Below, piece by piece: positions 27,284 through 35,090 of a DNA stretch of 35,235 nt (positions within the stretch are counted from its first letter, which is position 1; each line of letters begins with the position of its first letter). The position numbers and the translations under genes are program-made. The notes beneath the pieces were generated by a model. That model worked only from the letters and a program-made list of their open reading frames with translations, was not told the origin of the DNA and did not search any database. Source of the stretch: Bacteroidales bacterium. GTDB taxonomy: Bacteria; Bacteroidota; Bacteroidia; Bacteroidales; UBA932. Where the stretch lies: the NCBI GenBank assembly GCA_017480345.1, contig JAFVAU010000023.1:1-35235 (forward strand), given 5' to 3'.

Positions 27284-30135
27284 GGAAGTTTTTTAGACAA
27301 CTGTTTCTGGCGGCCGCCCTCCTGACCTCCCCGGGTCTGAAGGGTTTGGGCCAGGAAGTCCCTTCCCTGCCGGATACCCTCAAGCCCATCCAGGCCGATT
27401 CCCTCGGGACGGCTCGGGCAGACTCCCTGGACCTTCTCAAGAAAAGTTCCCTGGAGCGCCCGGCCTTCTCTACGGCCAAGGACTCCATCATAACGGATTT
27501 CACCGGCGGAAAGCGCCTGGTCTATTATTACGGCGGCGCCACCGTCACCTACCAGGACATGAAACTCACGGCCGATTATCTGGAGTATGACATGCTTTCC
27601 AACACGGTGTATGCCCGCGGCCGGAAAGACCTTGCCACCGGAGAGATGACAGGCTTCCCGGAGATGACGCAGGGGGGCCAGACCTACAAGATGGACGAAC
27701 TCCGCTACAATTTCACCACGCAGAAGGCCCGGGTTACCAATATGGTTACCAAAGAATCCGACGGCCTGCTGCAGGGAAAGAGGATCAAGATGCTGCCGGA
27801 CAAGTCCATCAACATGCGGGAAGGCATCTACACCGTCTGCGATCTGGAGGAACCGCATTACTATCTCAAGCTGAGCATGGCCAAGGTCATCACCAAACCT
27901 TCCCAGAAGACGGTTTTCGGCCCGGCCTGGCCGGTTGTGGCGGGCGTTCCCGTCCCTATCGGCCTGCCCTTCGGTTTCATTCCCAAGAAGCCTTCCCGTG
28001 CGACGGGCCTGCTCATGCCCACCTTCGGCGAGGAGCAGGCGCGCGGCTTCTTCATGAAGGATGCGGGCATGTACTTCGTCTTCGGGGATTATTTCGACCT
28101 GTCCCTCACCGGAGACTATTATACCATGGGCTCCTGGGCCGTGAACGTGAATTCCCGCTATAAAGTCAATTACAAGTTCAACGGCACCCTCAGCTTCAAT
28201 TACTCCAACGACCAGACGGGAGAAAAAGGAAGCGCAGACTTTGTCCAGTCCAAGAACCTGGGCCTTCGCTGGTCCCATTCGCAGGACTCCAAGGCCCATC
28301 CCGGAACCACCTTCAGCGCTTCCGTTAACTTCTCCAGCCCTTCCAACAACCGCTTCAACGCCAAATCCGTGCAGGAGGCCCAGCAAAACCAGATGGGGTC
28401 CTCCATCTCTTATTCGCATAACTGGAACGGCAAGTTCAGCCTGAGCGTGAACGCCATGCACAACCAGAATACGAGGGACTCCAGCTACTCCTTCACGCTC
28501 CCCAACATCACCTTCAACGTAACCCGTTTCTATCCCTTCAAACAGAAGCAGCGGGTGGGCAAGGAGAAGTTCTATGAGAAGATCTCCTTCGGTTACAGCA
28601 CGTCCTTCCAGAACCGCCTGAATTTCAAGCTCAGGGACATGCAGGACTATGTTCTGGATGAAAACGGAAACTACGTTACCAAGACCAACAAGCAGGGTAC
28701 GGTGTACCGCGTGAAGGAATTCGGAGACTCCCTGGGAGTGAAGGCCATGGACAGGATGACCAACGGCATGTCCCATAACTTCCAGATCGGCCTGCCCAAC
28801 TTTACGCTCCTTAAATATATCAACGTAACGCCCAGCGTCTCCTATGGCATGAACTGGATGTTCTCCAAGGGGCAGCAGTATCTGGAACAGGAGGTGGATG
28901 AGAGCGGGAATCCCGTCTTGGTGACGGACAAGGAGGGCAACGATGTCATCGCCCAGAAGGTGGTTACGGACCCTGGAAGGGCGTTCAACGGATTCGGAAT
29001 GACGCATACCTATTCCGGAAGCATGTCCATGAACACCCGTATCTATGGCATGTTCAACTTCGGCAAGCACCGGAAGGTCCAGGCCATCCGGCATGTGATC
29101 ACGCCTTCCATCAGCCTGAACTTCTCTCCGGAAAAGGGCACCTCCTTCAATGGCTGGCGCACCCTGGACGCCTATTATGACAAACGGGGCACCTACCATG
29201 CGGAGACCATGTACAATATCTATTCCCTCCCCGGGCACCACAACACCGTTTCCCCTCCGGGCCGCGGAAAGAGTGCCACCATGTCCCTTTCCATCGGCAA
29301 CAATCTGGAGGCCAAGGTGCGGGACATGAAGGACACCACCGGAACCGGAAGCAAAAAGGTGAAACTGCTGGACCAGCTCAACATCAACACCAGCTATAAT
29401 TTCCTGGCCGATTCCATGCGGATGAACAATGTGGGCATTACCATGTCCACCAATATCGCCGTTTTCAAAAACAACCTGAACTTGAGCGGGAACCTCAATT
29501 TTGACCCTTACGCCATCAATGAACGCGGCCAGCGCATCAACAAGTTCAACGTGGCGGCTACCGGTGTGCCGCTCAGGCTCACCAACGCATCCCTATCGGC
29601 CTCTTATTCCATCAACGGAAAGGGTTCCATCGACGGAAATGACGGAAGACGGGCCGGAGGCGCTTCCGGAGGAGGGAATTCGGATGCCAATTCCTACCAG
29701 CGCATCTATTATCATCCCCTTACCGGAGAGTATATCCCTGGCGGATACGTGTATTACATGAATCCCAATTCGCCCTGGTCGCTGAATTTCAGTTACTCGT
29801 TCAACTACGCCAAGACGTATTCCTACCAGGCTTCCACCCAGGAATTGATAACCAACCGGAAATTTACCCAGACCCTCCAGATCAGTGGCAACGTGAAACT
29901 GACGCCCCGTCTGAGCATCCAGGCCAGCAGCGGTTTCGACTTCATGGCCATGAAATTCACTTCCACCCAGATCAGTGCTTCTTACGACCTGCATTGCTTC
30001 AATATAGCCGTGTCCTGGGTGCCCATGGGTATGTACAAGTCCTACAGTTTCCGCATTGCCGCCAACGCGGCAGCCCTGGCAGACCTGCTTCGCTTCAAAA
30101 AGAGCGATTCCTACATGGACAATTTGTTGCAGTAG
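27277..30135 (+). CDS. lptD: LptD-like LPS assembly outer-membrane protein
   Basis: 952 aa. A signal peptide (residues 1-25, ending LKGLGQ) is followed by an OstA/LptA-like jellyroll (about 70-210; YYGGATVTYQDMKLTADYLEYD, VYARGRKD) and a long C-terminal beta-barrel region with alternating aromatic strands. LptD with LptE forms the translocon that inserts LPS into the outer leaflet. Bacteroidota LptD is of this long type. It is rich in strand-forming repeats, and its extracellular loops contain low-complexity stretches (RRAGGASGGGNSD at about 790). It has its own promoter and is separated from rho by a promoter-bearing spacer. Confidence 0.85.
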   Translation: MARKFFRQLFLAAALLTSPGLKGLGQEVPSLPDTLKPIQADSLGTARADSLDLLKKSSLERPAFSTAKDSIITDFTGGKRLVYYYGGATVTYQDMKLTADYLEYDMLSNTVYARGRKDLATGEMTGFPEMTQGGQTYKMDELRYNFTTQKARVTNMVTKESDGLLQGKRIKMLPDKSINMREGIYTVCDLEEPHYYLKLSMAKVITKPSQKTVFGPAWPVVAGVPVPIGLPFGFIPKKPSRATGLLMPTFGEEQARGFFMKDAGMYFVFGDYFDLSLTGDYYTMGSWAVNVNSRYKVNYKFNGTLSFNYSNDQTGEKGSADFVQSKNLGLRWSHSQDSKAHPGTTFSASVNFSSPSNNRFNAKSVQEAQQNQMGSSISYSHNWNGKFSLSVNAMHNQNTRDSSYSFTLPNITFNVTRFYPFKQKQRVGKEKFYEKISFGYSTSFQNRLNFKLRDMQDYVLDENGNYVTKTNKQGTVYRVKEFGDSLGVKAMDRMTNGMSHNFQIGLPNFTLLKYINVTPSVSYGMNWMFSKGQQYLEQEVDESGNPVLVTDKEGNDVIAQKVVTDPGRAFNGFGMTHTYSGSMSMNTRIYGMFNFGKHRKVQAIRHVITPSISLNFSPEKGTSFNGWRTLDAYYDKRGTYHAETMYNIYSLPGHHNTVSPPGRGKSATMSLSIGNNLEAKVRDMKDTTGTGSKKVKLLDQLNINTSYNFLADSMRMNNVGITMSTNIAVFKNNLNLSGNLNFDPYAINERGQRINKFNVAATGVPLRLTNASLSASYSINGKGSIDGNDGRRAGGASGGGNSDANSYQRIYYHPLTGEYIPGGYVYYMNPNSPWSLNFSYSFNYAKTYSYQASTQELITNRKFTQTLQISGNVKLTPRLSIQASSGFDFMAMKFTSTQISASYDLHCFNIAVSWVPMGMYKSYSFRIAANAAALADLLRFKKSDSYMDNLLQ

Positions 30136-30157
30136 AAAATTATTTTTCTTACCTTTG
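30127..30157 (+). promoter_or_regulatory. rho-mnmE promoter
   Basis: TTG (30127-30129), a 20-base spacer and TACCTTTG (30150-30157) match the Bacteroidota consensus. The -33 box sits in the last codons of lptD. A start near 30163 gives a leader of about 48 bases to the ATG at 30211 and rules out the in-frame ATG at 30157. Confidence 0.6.
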
Positions 30158-30210
30158 TGCCGGTATTCCAATCGGAATGCCTTCTTTACCTGAAATACAT
30201 CTGTTTTATT

Positions 30211-31902
30211 ATGCCCCATAGCTTAATTGAACTGAATGCCATGAGCGAAGAGCAGCTCAGAAGCATTGCTGAAACCCTTAACATCAAGGGAGCCAAGAAA
30301 ATGGACCGTGCAGACCTTGGCTTTTCCATTCTGGATGCGGAAGCCATAGCAGAGTCCCAGAAACCCGCCCAGGAGCCCAAACCCCGCAAACGGGGCCGCC
30401 CCCGCAAGGAGGAATCGGCCAAGAAGGAAGAAAAGCCTAAGAAAGAGGAGGAGCAGGTCCCTGCTCCCGCTGCCGCGGAAACGCCTGCCGCCCAGCCCAA
30501 GAAGCGTGGCCGCAAGCCAAAGAATGCGGTGAAACCGGCCGAGGAAACTCCGACGCCGGCTGTTACGGCCAAGGAAGAATCGGCTCCTGCTTCTGCTCCT
30601 GAAAAGGTGGACGGAAAGGAATTCATCCACAACCTCTTTGACGACCTCAAGGAAGACGATGCCCAGAAGGAAGAAAGGAGGGCCCAGAAGTTCCAGAAGA
30701 AGGAAAAGTCCCAACAGCAGGCCCAGCAACAGCCCCAGCAGCCCCAGCGCCCGCCCCGTGTGGAGTTTGAAGGCTCTGTGGAGGCTACCGGCGTACTGGA
30801 AATCATGCCGGACGGCTACGGCTTCCTCCGCTCCAGCGACTACAATTATCTCAACTCCCCCGACGATATCTATGTCTCCCAGCAGCAGATCAAGCAGAAT
30901 GCGCTCAAGAACGGAGATACCGTCACCGGAGAAATCCGTCCTCCCCGTGAAGGAGACAAGTATTTCCCGCTGGTCAAAATCAAGTTCATCAACGGCCGCA
31001 CACCCGAGTTCGTACGGGACCGCGTGCCCTTTGATTTCCTCACTCCCCTTTTCCCTACGGAGAAATTCAACCTCCTGGGACATGGGCATGAGAAAGACCA
31101 GAGCATCCGCGTAGTGGACATGTTCACTCCTATCGGCAAGGGCCAGCGCGGCCTCATCGTGGCCCAGCCCAAGACCGGTAAGACCATGCTCCTGAAGGCC
31201 ATCGCCAACGCCATTGCAGACAACCATCCGGAGGTATATGAGATTGTTCTCCTCATTGACGAGCGTCCGGAAGAAGTGACGGACATGCAGCGCAGCGTAA
31301 AGGCGGAGGTTGTGGCCTCCACCTTCGACGAACCCGCGGAGCGCCACGTCAAAGTGGCCAACATGGTGCTGGACAAGGCCCGCCGCCTGGTGGAATGCGG
31401 TCACGACGTAGTGATCCTCCTGGATTCCATCACCCGTCTGGCGCGTGCCTACAACACCGTTCAGCCGGCCTCCGGCAAGGTACTCACCGGCGGAGTGGAC
31501 GCCAACGCCCTGCAGAAGCCCAAGCGTTTCTTCGGCGCCGCCCGTAATATAGAAGGTGGCGGCTCCCTCACCATCCTGGCCACGGCCCTTACGGAAACCG
31601 GCTCCAAGATGGACGACGTTATCTTCGAGGAATTCAAGGGAACCGGCAATATGGAACTCCAGCTGGACCGCAACCTCTCCAACAAGCGCATCTTCCCGGC
31701 TGTGAACCTGGTGCTCTCCTCCACCCGAAGGGACGACCTCTTGTACGACGCCTACACCAACAACCGCATCTGGATCCTGAGAAAGCTTCTGGCCGATATG
31801 AACCCCGTAGAGGCCATGAGCTGGATGCAGCAGCACATGGACGAGTACAAGACCAACAAGGACCTCATAGACAATATGTCCAGTTTCGGACGCTATGATT
31901 AA
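30211..31902 (+). CDS. rho: Transcription termination factor Rho with disordered insert
   Basis: 563 aa from ATG 30211, where the Rho N-terminal helical domain begins ([20 protein letters not shown]). RNA-dependent hexameric helicase that ends transcription. Residues about 47-185 are a Lys/Glu/Ala/Pro/Gln-rich disordered stretch with two AT-hook-like motifs, KRGRPRK (60-66) and KKRGRKPK (97-104), and a poly-Gln/Pro run (168-180). The cold-shock RNA-binding domain (187-262, [14 protein letters not shown]) and the ATPase follow, with Walker A AQPKTGKT (318-325) and Walker [12 protein letters not shown] disordered Rho insert is typical of Bacteroidota. Its last eight bases overlap mnmE. Confidence 0.96.
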   Translation: MPHSLIELNAMSEEQLRSIAETLNIKGAKKMDRADLGFSILDAEAIAESQKPAQEPKPRKRGRPRKEESAKKEEKPKKEEEQVPAPAAAETPAAQPKKRGRKPKNAVKPAEETPTPAVTAKEESAPASAPEKVDGKEFIHNLFDDLKEDDAQKEERRAQKFQKKEKSQQQAQQQPQQPQRPPRVEFEGSVEATGVLEIMPDGYGFLRSSDYNYLNSPDDIYVSQQQIKQNALKNGDTVTGEIRPPREGDKYFPLVKIKFINGRTPEFVRDRVPFDFLTPLFPTEKFNLLGHGHEKDQSIRVVDMFTPIGKGQRGLIVAQPKTGKTMLLKAIANAIADNHPEVYEIVLLIDERPEEVTDMQRSVKAEVVASTFDEPAERHVKVANMVLDKARRLVECGHDVVILLDSITRLARAYNTVQPASGKVLTGGVDANALQKPKRFFGAARNIEGGGSLTILATALTETGSKMDDVIFEEFKGTGNMELQLDRNLSNKRIFPAVNLVLSSTRRDDLLYDAYTNNRIWILRKLLADMNPVEAMSWMQQHMDEYKTNKDLIDNMSSFGRYD

Positions 31903-33319
31903 TTCTTATCAAGATACCATCGTTGCTCCGGCCACCACCCCTGGGACCGGAGCAATTTCCATTATCCGCGTCAGCGGGCCGGATGCCTTTTCCCTTACAG
32001 ACCGCGTTGTCTCTCTGAAGGAAGGCACTGTGGCCGATGCTCCCGGCTACACCCTCCATTACGGCTCTGTGCTCGATTCCGGCCGCCTACTGGATGAAGT
32101 GCTGGTCTCCGTATTCCGTGCTCCTCACAGCTATACGGGAGAGGATTCCGTGGAGATATCCACCCATGCTTCTTCTTATATCGTCTCAGAGCTGATCCGG
32201 CTGCTCTTGGAAGCCGGCGCCCGTATGGCAGAGCCCGGTGAATTCACCCGCAGGGCCTTCCTGAACGGAAAGATGGACCTGGCCCAGGCCGAGGCCGTGG
32301 CCGATGTGATTTCGTCCTCTACGGCGGCTTCGCACCGCGTGGCCATGAACCAGCTCAAGGGCGGTTTTTCCAAGGAACTCTCGCACCTTCGCAGCGAGCT
32401 GCTGGAAATGGCATCCCTGCTGGAACTGGAGCTGGATTTCTCCGAGGAAGACGTGGAGTTTGCGGACCGGGAAAAGCTGCTCGGGCTGCTGGATACCACG
32501 CGTGCGCATGTGGACCGGCTGGCGGCATCGTTCCATCAGGGCAATATGATTAAAAACGGTGTGCCTGTTGCCATTGTAGGCGCGGCCAATGCCGGCAAGA
32601 GCACCTTGCTCAATGCGCTGGTGGGCGAAGAGCGGGCCATCGTCACGGACATTCCCGGTACTACGCGCGACACCATTGAGGAGGTCATGAACCTGGAAGG
32701 GGTTCTTTTCCGCTTTATAGACACCGCCGGCATCCGCGATTCTGAGGATACGGTGGAGAACCTGGGCATCGAGCGTTCCTTCCGGAAAATGGCGGAAGCG
32801 GAGATTGTGTTGGGCATGCTGGACGGCACCTCCGAGCGCAAGGAACTAGCCGCGCAACTGGCCCTTCTGGGGCAACATCTCAGCGGCGGCTCGCAGAAGC
32901 TCATTTTGCTCCTCAATAAGGCCGATTTGGTGGAGAATTCGGCATATAACAAAAAAGTTTCAATAATTAACAATTTTGTTTTATCTGTTGATAATAAGGT
33001 TAATGTGTTGGAATTGTCGGCCAAATATGGCCAAGGCCTGGACCAACTGAAAAGTACCTTGGTTTCGCTGGAAAAGGACCTCATTTCCGGGCAAAACGCT
33101 ACATTTGTAACCAATGTCCGGCACTATGACGCCCTCCGCCAAGCCTCCTCCGCCCTGCGGGATTGCCGCACTTCCCTCTCCTGCGGCATCCCCTCGGACC
33201 TGGTGGCCGAAGACCTCCGCCGCGCCCTCTCCAGCATCAACGCCATCCTGGGCACCGACCTCCTGGACCCCGAACTCATCCTCCACTCCATCTTCAAGAA
33301 CCACTGCATCGGGAAGTAA
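31895..33319 (+). CDS. mnmE: tRNA modification GTPase MnmE
   Basis: 474 aa. With MnmG it makes 5-carboxymethylaminomethyl uridine at the tRNA wobble position. The N-terminal folate-binding domain ([18 protein letters not shown]) is followed by a helical domain containing a G domain with G1 [20 protein letters not shown] and NKAD. The catalytic C-terminal CIGK (471-474) is intact. Start overlaps rho by eight bases. A 70-base AT-rich patch around 32938-33010 codes [10 protein letters not shown] within the G domain. The sequence after its stop changes composition abruptly, and mnmE 3' ends are known integration sites (for example SGI1 in Salmonella). Confidence 0.97.
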   Translation: MINSYQDTIVAPATTPGTGAISIIRVSGPDAFSLTDRVVSLKEGTVADAPGYTLHYGSVLDSGRLLDEVLVSVFRAPHSYTGEDSVEISTHASSYIVSELIRLLLEAGARMAEPGEFTRRAFLNGKMDLAQAEAVADVISSSTAASHRVAMNQLKGGFSKELSHLRSELLEMASLLELELDFSEEDVEFADREKLLGLLDTTRAHVDRLAASFHQGNMIKNGVPVAIVGAANAGKSTLLNALVGEERAIVTDIPGTTRDTIEEVMNLEGVLFRFIDTAGIRDSEDTVENLGIERSFRKMAEAEIVLGMLDGTSERKELAAQLALLGQHLSGGSQKLILLLNKADLVENSAYNKKVSIINNFVLSVDNKVNVLELSAKYGQGLDQLKSTLVSLEKDLISGQNATFVTNVRHYDALRQASSALRDCRTSLSCGIPSDLVAEDLRRALSSINAILGTDLLDPELILHSIFKNHCIGK

Positions 33320-33340
33320 CTATTTGAATTTCAAATAGTT
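33318..33340. repeat. Perfect inverted repeat at the mnmE stop
   Basis: AACTATTTGAA and TTCAAATAGTT flank a single T, an 11-bp palindrome that begins in the last two bases of the mnmE stop codon. There is no U-run, and the stem is AT-rich. It could be a bidirectional terminator, a recombinase core or a 3' stabiliser. It coincides with the change from coding to AT-rich accessory DNA. Confidence 0.6.
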
Positions 33341-33375
33341 AAAACTAAACCGAAACTTAAGTTGTTGTGCAAAAA

Positions 33376-33402
33376 CTCACTGAAATCCATTTCTTCAGTG
33401 AG
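33376..33402. repeat. Perfect 9-bp hairpin
   Basis: CTCACTGAA and TTCAGTGAG flank a 9-base loop (33385-33393). An A-run precedes it (AAAAAC), but no T-run follows within ten bases in the plus direction. In the minus direction it is followed by TTTTTG, so it is a better terminator candidate for leftward transcripts. Confidence 0.55.
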
Positions 33403-33463
33403 CACTATCGGTTAGATTCGCATTTTTAGGGTTTAGTCTGTTTTTCGGTCAATTACAACCGTT

Positions 33464-33514
33464 TTGTCACAAAGTTTGTCACAAAATCACTTTCTGTGAC
33501 AAGATTTTGTCACA
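33464..33514. repeat. Cluster of TTGTCACA words
   Basis: Four copies of TTGTCACA lie within 51 bases: direct at 33464, 33476 and 33507, inverted (TGTGACAA) at 33495. The inverted and last copies form a perfect 8-bp inverted repeat with a 4-base spacer (33495-33514). A further inverted copy is at 33719-33726 and a 7/8 copy at 33737-33744. Arrays like this are typical of recombinase arm sites or of a DNA-binding regulator. Confidence 0.6.
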
Positions 33515-33798
33515 CTTTTCGGAAAAAGTTACCAAAACCGAAAATTTATGAAATGTTTTTGGAAAGTCAACACAAATAATGTATAACTATAACATTTCAA
33601 TCCTCAATAGGACTCTTTTCTTGTTTTGATTATCCAATGCGTTGATGTTCAATCATTTATTCCTTTGATAATAACTAACTTATTTTCACGGATTATACTT
33701 GATACATTACCATCATTCTGTGACAACAAGACTGATTTGTCACGTGTCGCAATTGGATAGTAAGGAAGTGAGGTCTTTCCCTTATATCTCTTGCAATC

Positions 33799-33824
33799 AA
33801 GTAGTTAATCATTAAGTAGTTAAT
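33799..33824. repeat. Direct repeat AAGTAGTTAAT
   Basis: Two exact copies of AAGTAGTTAAT (33799-33809 and 33814-33824) with a 4-base spacer. The inner TTAATCATTAA is palindromic. Possibly a protein-binding site. Confidence 0.5.
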
Positions 33825-33931
33825 GCTCGATTCGTAGCTCCTGGTCGAAAACGCCTCCTGATAATCCATATTTAGAATATTTCTATTTCCCGAAGTAAAA
33901 TGTGATGAGTCAAACAGAACAGCATGATGGA

Positions 33932-33965
33932 AACCGCCGTCAACTCAAACGAGAAGACGGCGGTT
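33932..33965 (-). terminator. Inverted repeat downstream of the TfoX-N gene
   Basis: AACCGCCGTC and GACGGCGGTT form a perfect GC-rich 10-bp stem with a 14-base loop, 23 bases past the stop codon of the TfoX-N gene. In the minus direction the 3' arm runs into TTTCC, a short U-run. A terminator for the accessory gene block is the simplest reading. Confidence 0.55.
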
Positions 33966-33988
33966 CACTTTATTAATGAGAATGCATC

Positions 33989-34315
33989 CTACTTCATCGG
34001 ATTCTTCTTTGCCTTTGGCTTCGGAAGCGCTGGAACCGTGGCTTTGATGAGCGCAGTCAGATACTCCCGGTCATCCACATCGCTGATGTAGAAATAGTCC
34101 TTTGCGCCGTCATACGGTGGCCGCAGGATGACTTCTTTCAGCACAACCTTGCCAGGCTCCGTAACCTTCACGTAGAAGTTGTTGTCGCAGATGAGGCCGA
34201 AAAGAACGCCGTCGCTGTAGATGCAATAGTCTCCCATCATCTTCTTCACGGCAATCTCACCGGCGCCAGAACATCGGTCGATGATGTATTGTACAAAGTC
34301 AGGACTGTAAGCCAT
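33989..34315 (-). CDS. TfoX N-terminal domain protein
   Basis: 108 aa. It matches the TfoX/Sxy N-terminal domain: YSPDFVQYIIDRC near the start, VKKMMGDYCIYSDG, NNFYVKVTEP, and RPPYDGAKDYFYISDVDDREYL. In gamma-proteobacteria Sxy/TfoX is a competence regulator with a further C-terminal domain. Stand-alone N-domain proteins are widespread and of unknown function, so no competence role is claimed. The basic C-terminal tail (PKPKAKKNPMK) is normal. It has its own promoter, which overlaps the upstream terminator. Confidence 0.8.
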   Translation of the reverse strand: MAYSPDFVQYIIDRCSGAGEIAVKKMMGDYCIYSDGVLFGLICDNNFYVKVTEPGKVVLKEVILRPPYDGAKDYFYISDVDDREYLTALIKATVPALPKPKAKKNPMK

Positions 34316-34339
34316 ATAGTTCGTCTATTAATTCAAGGA

Positions 34340-34370
34340 CAAAGATACGCCCTTGCAGCCATTTCCGCAA
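34340..34370 (-). promoter_or_regulatory. Promoter of the TfoX-N gene
   Basis: On the minus strand TTG (34370-34368), a 20-base spacer and TATCTTTG (34347-34340) match the Bacteroidota consensus. The leader is about 20 bases. Both promoter boxes are arms of the terminator hairpin of the preceding gene. Confidence 0.55.
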
Positions 34371-34382
34371 GGGCGTGTCTTT
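34341..34382 (-). terminator. Strong hairpin after the MerR/GyrI-like gene
   Basis: On the minus strand, a few bases after the stop codon, ACGCCCTTGC (34376-34347 side) pairs perfectly with GCAAGGGCGT over 10 bp with a 10-base loop. After one mismatch the stem extends by AAAGA/TCTTT, giving an A-rich left and U-rich right flank. This is a convincing intrinsic terminator. Confidence 0.65.
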
Positions 34383-34385
34383 TCA

Positions 34386-35087
34386 TTATGCCTTTTCCAC
34401 CGGCACTTGGATGATGGTGAGCCATTTGGCCGGGTCCTCTTGATTCCAGATGCCGTCGATGTAAACGGCGCGGGGAGCACCGACGATCTTGTAGCCCTCC
34501 TTTTCCAGATAGGCGAAGAGCTCGACATAGTTGTCATAGAGTTTCTCATACGGGCCAAAGACCTTCAGACAGGCAGCTTGCGGCACAGCCGGAATATCCT
34601 TAAACTTGATGAGCGCGGAGTCAGCGCATTTCTTTGTGACCATCTCGCAGTACTCGATGTCGATGTCCTTCGGCTTGTAGCCGCCGTGCTCGATGGTGTA
34701 GCAGTAGCCGGGTTCCGGGCATTCGCAGCCCAGACGGGCCATTTCAGGGCCGATCACCTCGCAGCTGAGGCGGCCGAGGTCTTCGAAGGAAGGGATGATG
34801 GTACGATGGCTGGCCACGGTGATGGCCGGAAGCGATTCAAAGTAAACTTTTTCCATTTTGTGTAACTTCTTTTGGGAAGCTACCACCGCCTTGAGCATCC
34901 GTTTCCGCTCCTTGAGCACCGCCAGCTCATCCTCACACTTCCGGATCTTCTCCACCAACGATTCCACCGTAGGGAAATGCTGGTCATCGTCCCAAAGGTC
35001 CCGGATTTCCTCCAGCGAATACCCCATGCTTTTGAGTTTGGTGATGTCGTTCTGAATGTCGATAACGACAAGTGCCTTGCTGCTCAT
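34386..35087 (-). CDS. Fused gene: isochorismatase-like N-terminus on a headless MerR/GyrI-like regulator
   Basis: 233 aa. Residues 1-16 (MSSKALVVIDIQNDIT) look like the first beta-strand of isochorismatase-family hydrolases, including their catalytic Asp (D10). From about residue 17, KLKSMGYSLEEIRDLWDD is the last helix of a MerR DNA-binding domain, then a dimerisation coiled coil (about 40-80) and a GyrI-like ligand-binding domain (82-233). The MerR winged helix that should precede KLKSMGYS is missing, so DNA binding is unlikely. The ATG is the only start. The upstream gene ends three bases before it. It is either a deletion fusion or a ligand-binding protein with a coincidental N-terminus. 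Confidence 0.7.
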   Translation of the reverse strand: MSSKALVVIDIQNDITKLKSMGYSLEEIRDLWDDDQHFPTVESLVEKIRKCEDELAVLKERKRMLKAVVASQKKLHKMEKVYFESLPAITVASHRTIIPSFEDLGRLSCEVIGPEMARLGCECPEPGYCYTIEHGGYKPKDIDIEYCEMVTKKCADSALIKFKDIPAVPQAACLKVFGPYEKLYDNYVELFAYLEKEGYKIVGAPRAVYIDGIWNQEDPAKWLTIIQVPVEKA

Positions 35088-35090
35088 TGT

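Larger units (their letters stand above)
33320..33988. other. AT-rich non-coding region after mnmE
   Basis: About 670 bases without a credible ORF on either strand. It holds an 11-bp palindrome at the left end, a 9-bp hairpin (33376-33402), a cluster of TTGTCACA words (33464-33514 and 33719-33744), an 11-base direct repeat (33799-33824) and a 10-bp inverted repeat (33932-33965). The composition is much more AT-rich than the flanking core. This resembles the end of an integrative element or its remnant, but no integrase gene or clear remnant is present. Confidence 0.5.

Noticed and set aside
27256-29241. Long open minus-strand frame that continues the amidase gene upstream
   Set aside because: It runs opposite lptD, shows no domain, and its product is His/Val/Gly-rich in the way of antisense translations of GC-rich genes. 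The amidase signal peptide marks the true N-terminus near 27216-27255.
30157-30210. Upstream in-frame ATG of rho at 30157
   Set aside because: It overlaps the -7 box of the rho promoter, and Rho homology starts at 30211.
30223-31836. 537-codon minus-strand frame opposite rho
   Set aside because: Rho is fully supported on the plus strand. The antisense product is Leu/Gly/Arg repeats.
33464-33514. CRISPR array
   Set aside because: The repeated unit is only 8 bases with uneven spacing and both orientations, and there are no cas genes.
33495-33514. CRP-family operator
   Set aside because: The half-sites TGTGAC/GTCACA are separated by 8 bases between their inner ends, not the usual spacing of TGTGA-N6-TCACA, and no regulated gene starts nearby.
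33989-34315. Competence regulator
   Set aside because: The protein has only the TfoX N-domain. The competence role is tied to the full-length gamma-proteobacterial Sxy, so the link to the repeated heptamer as an uptake word is not supported.
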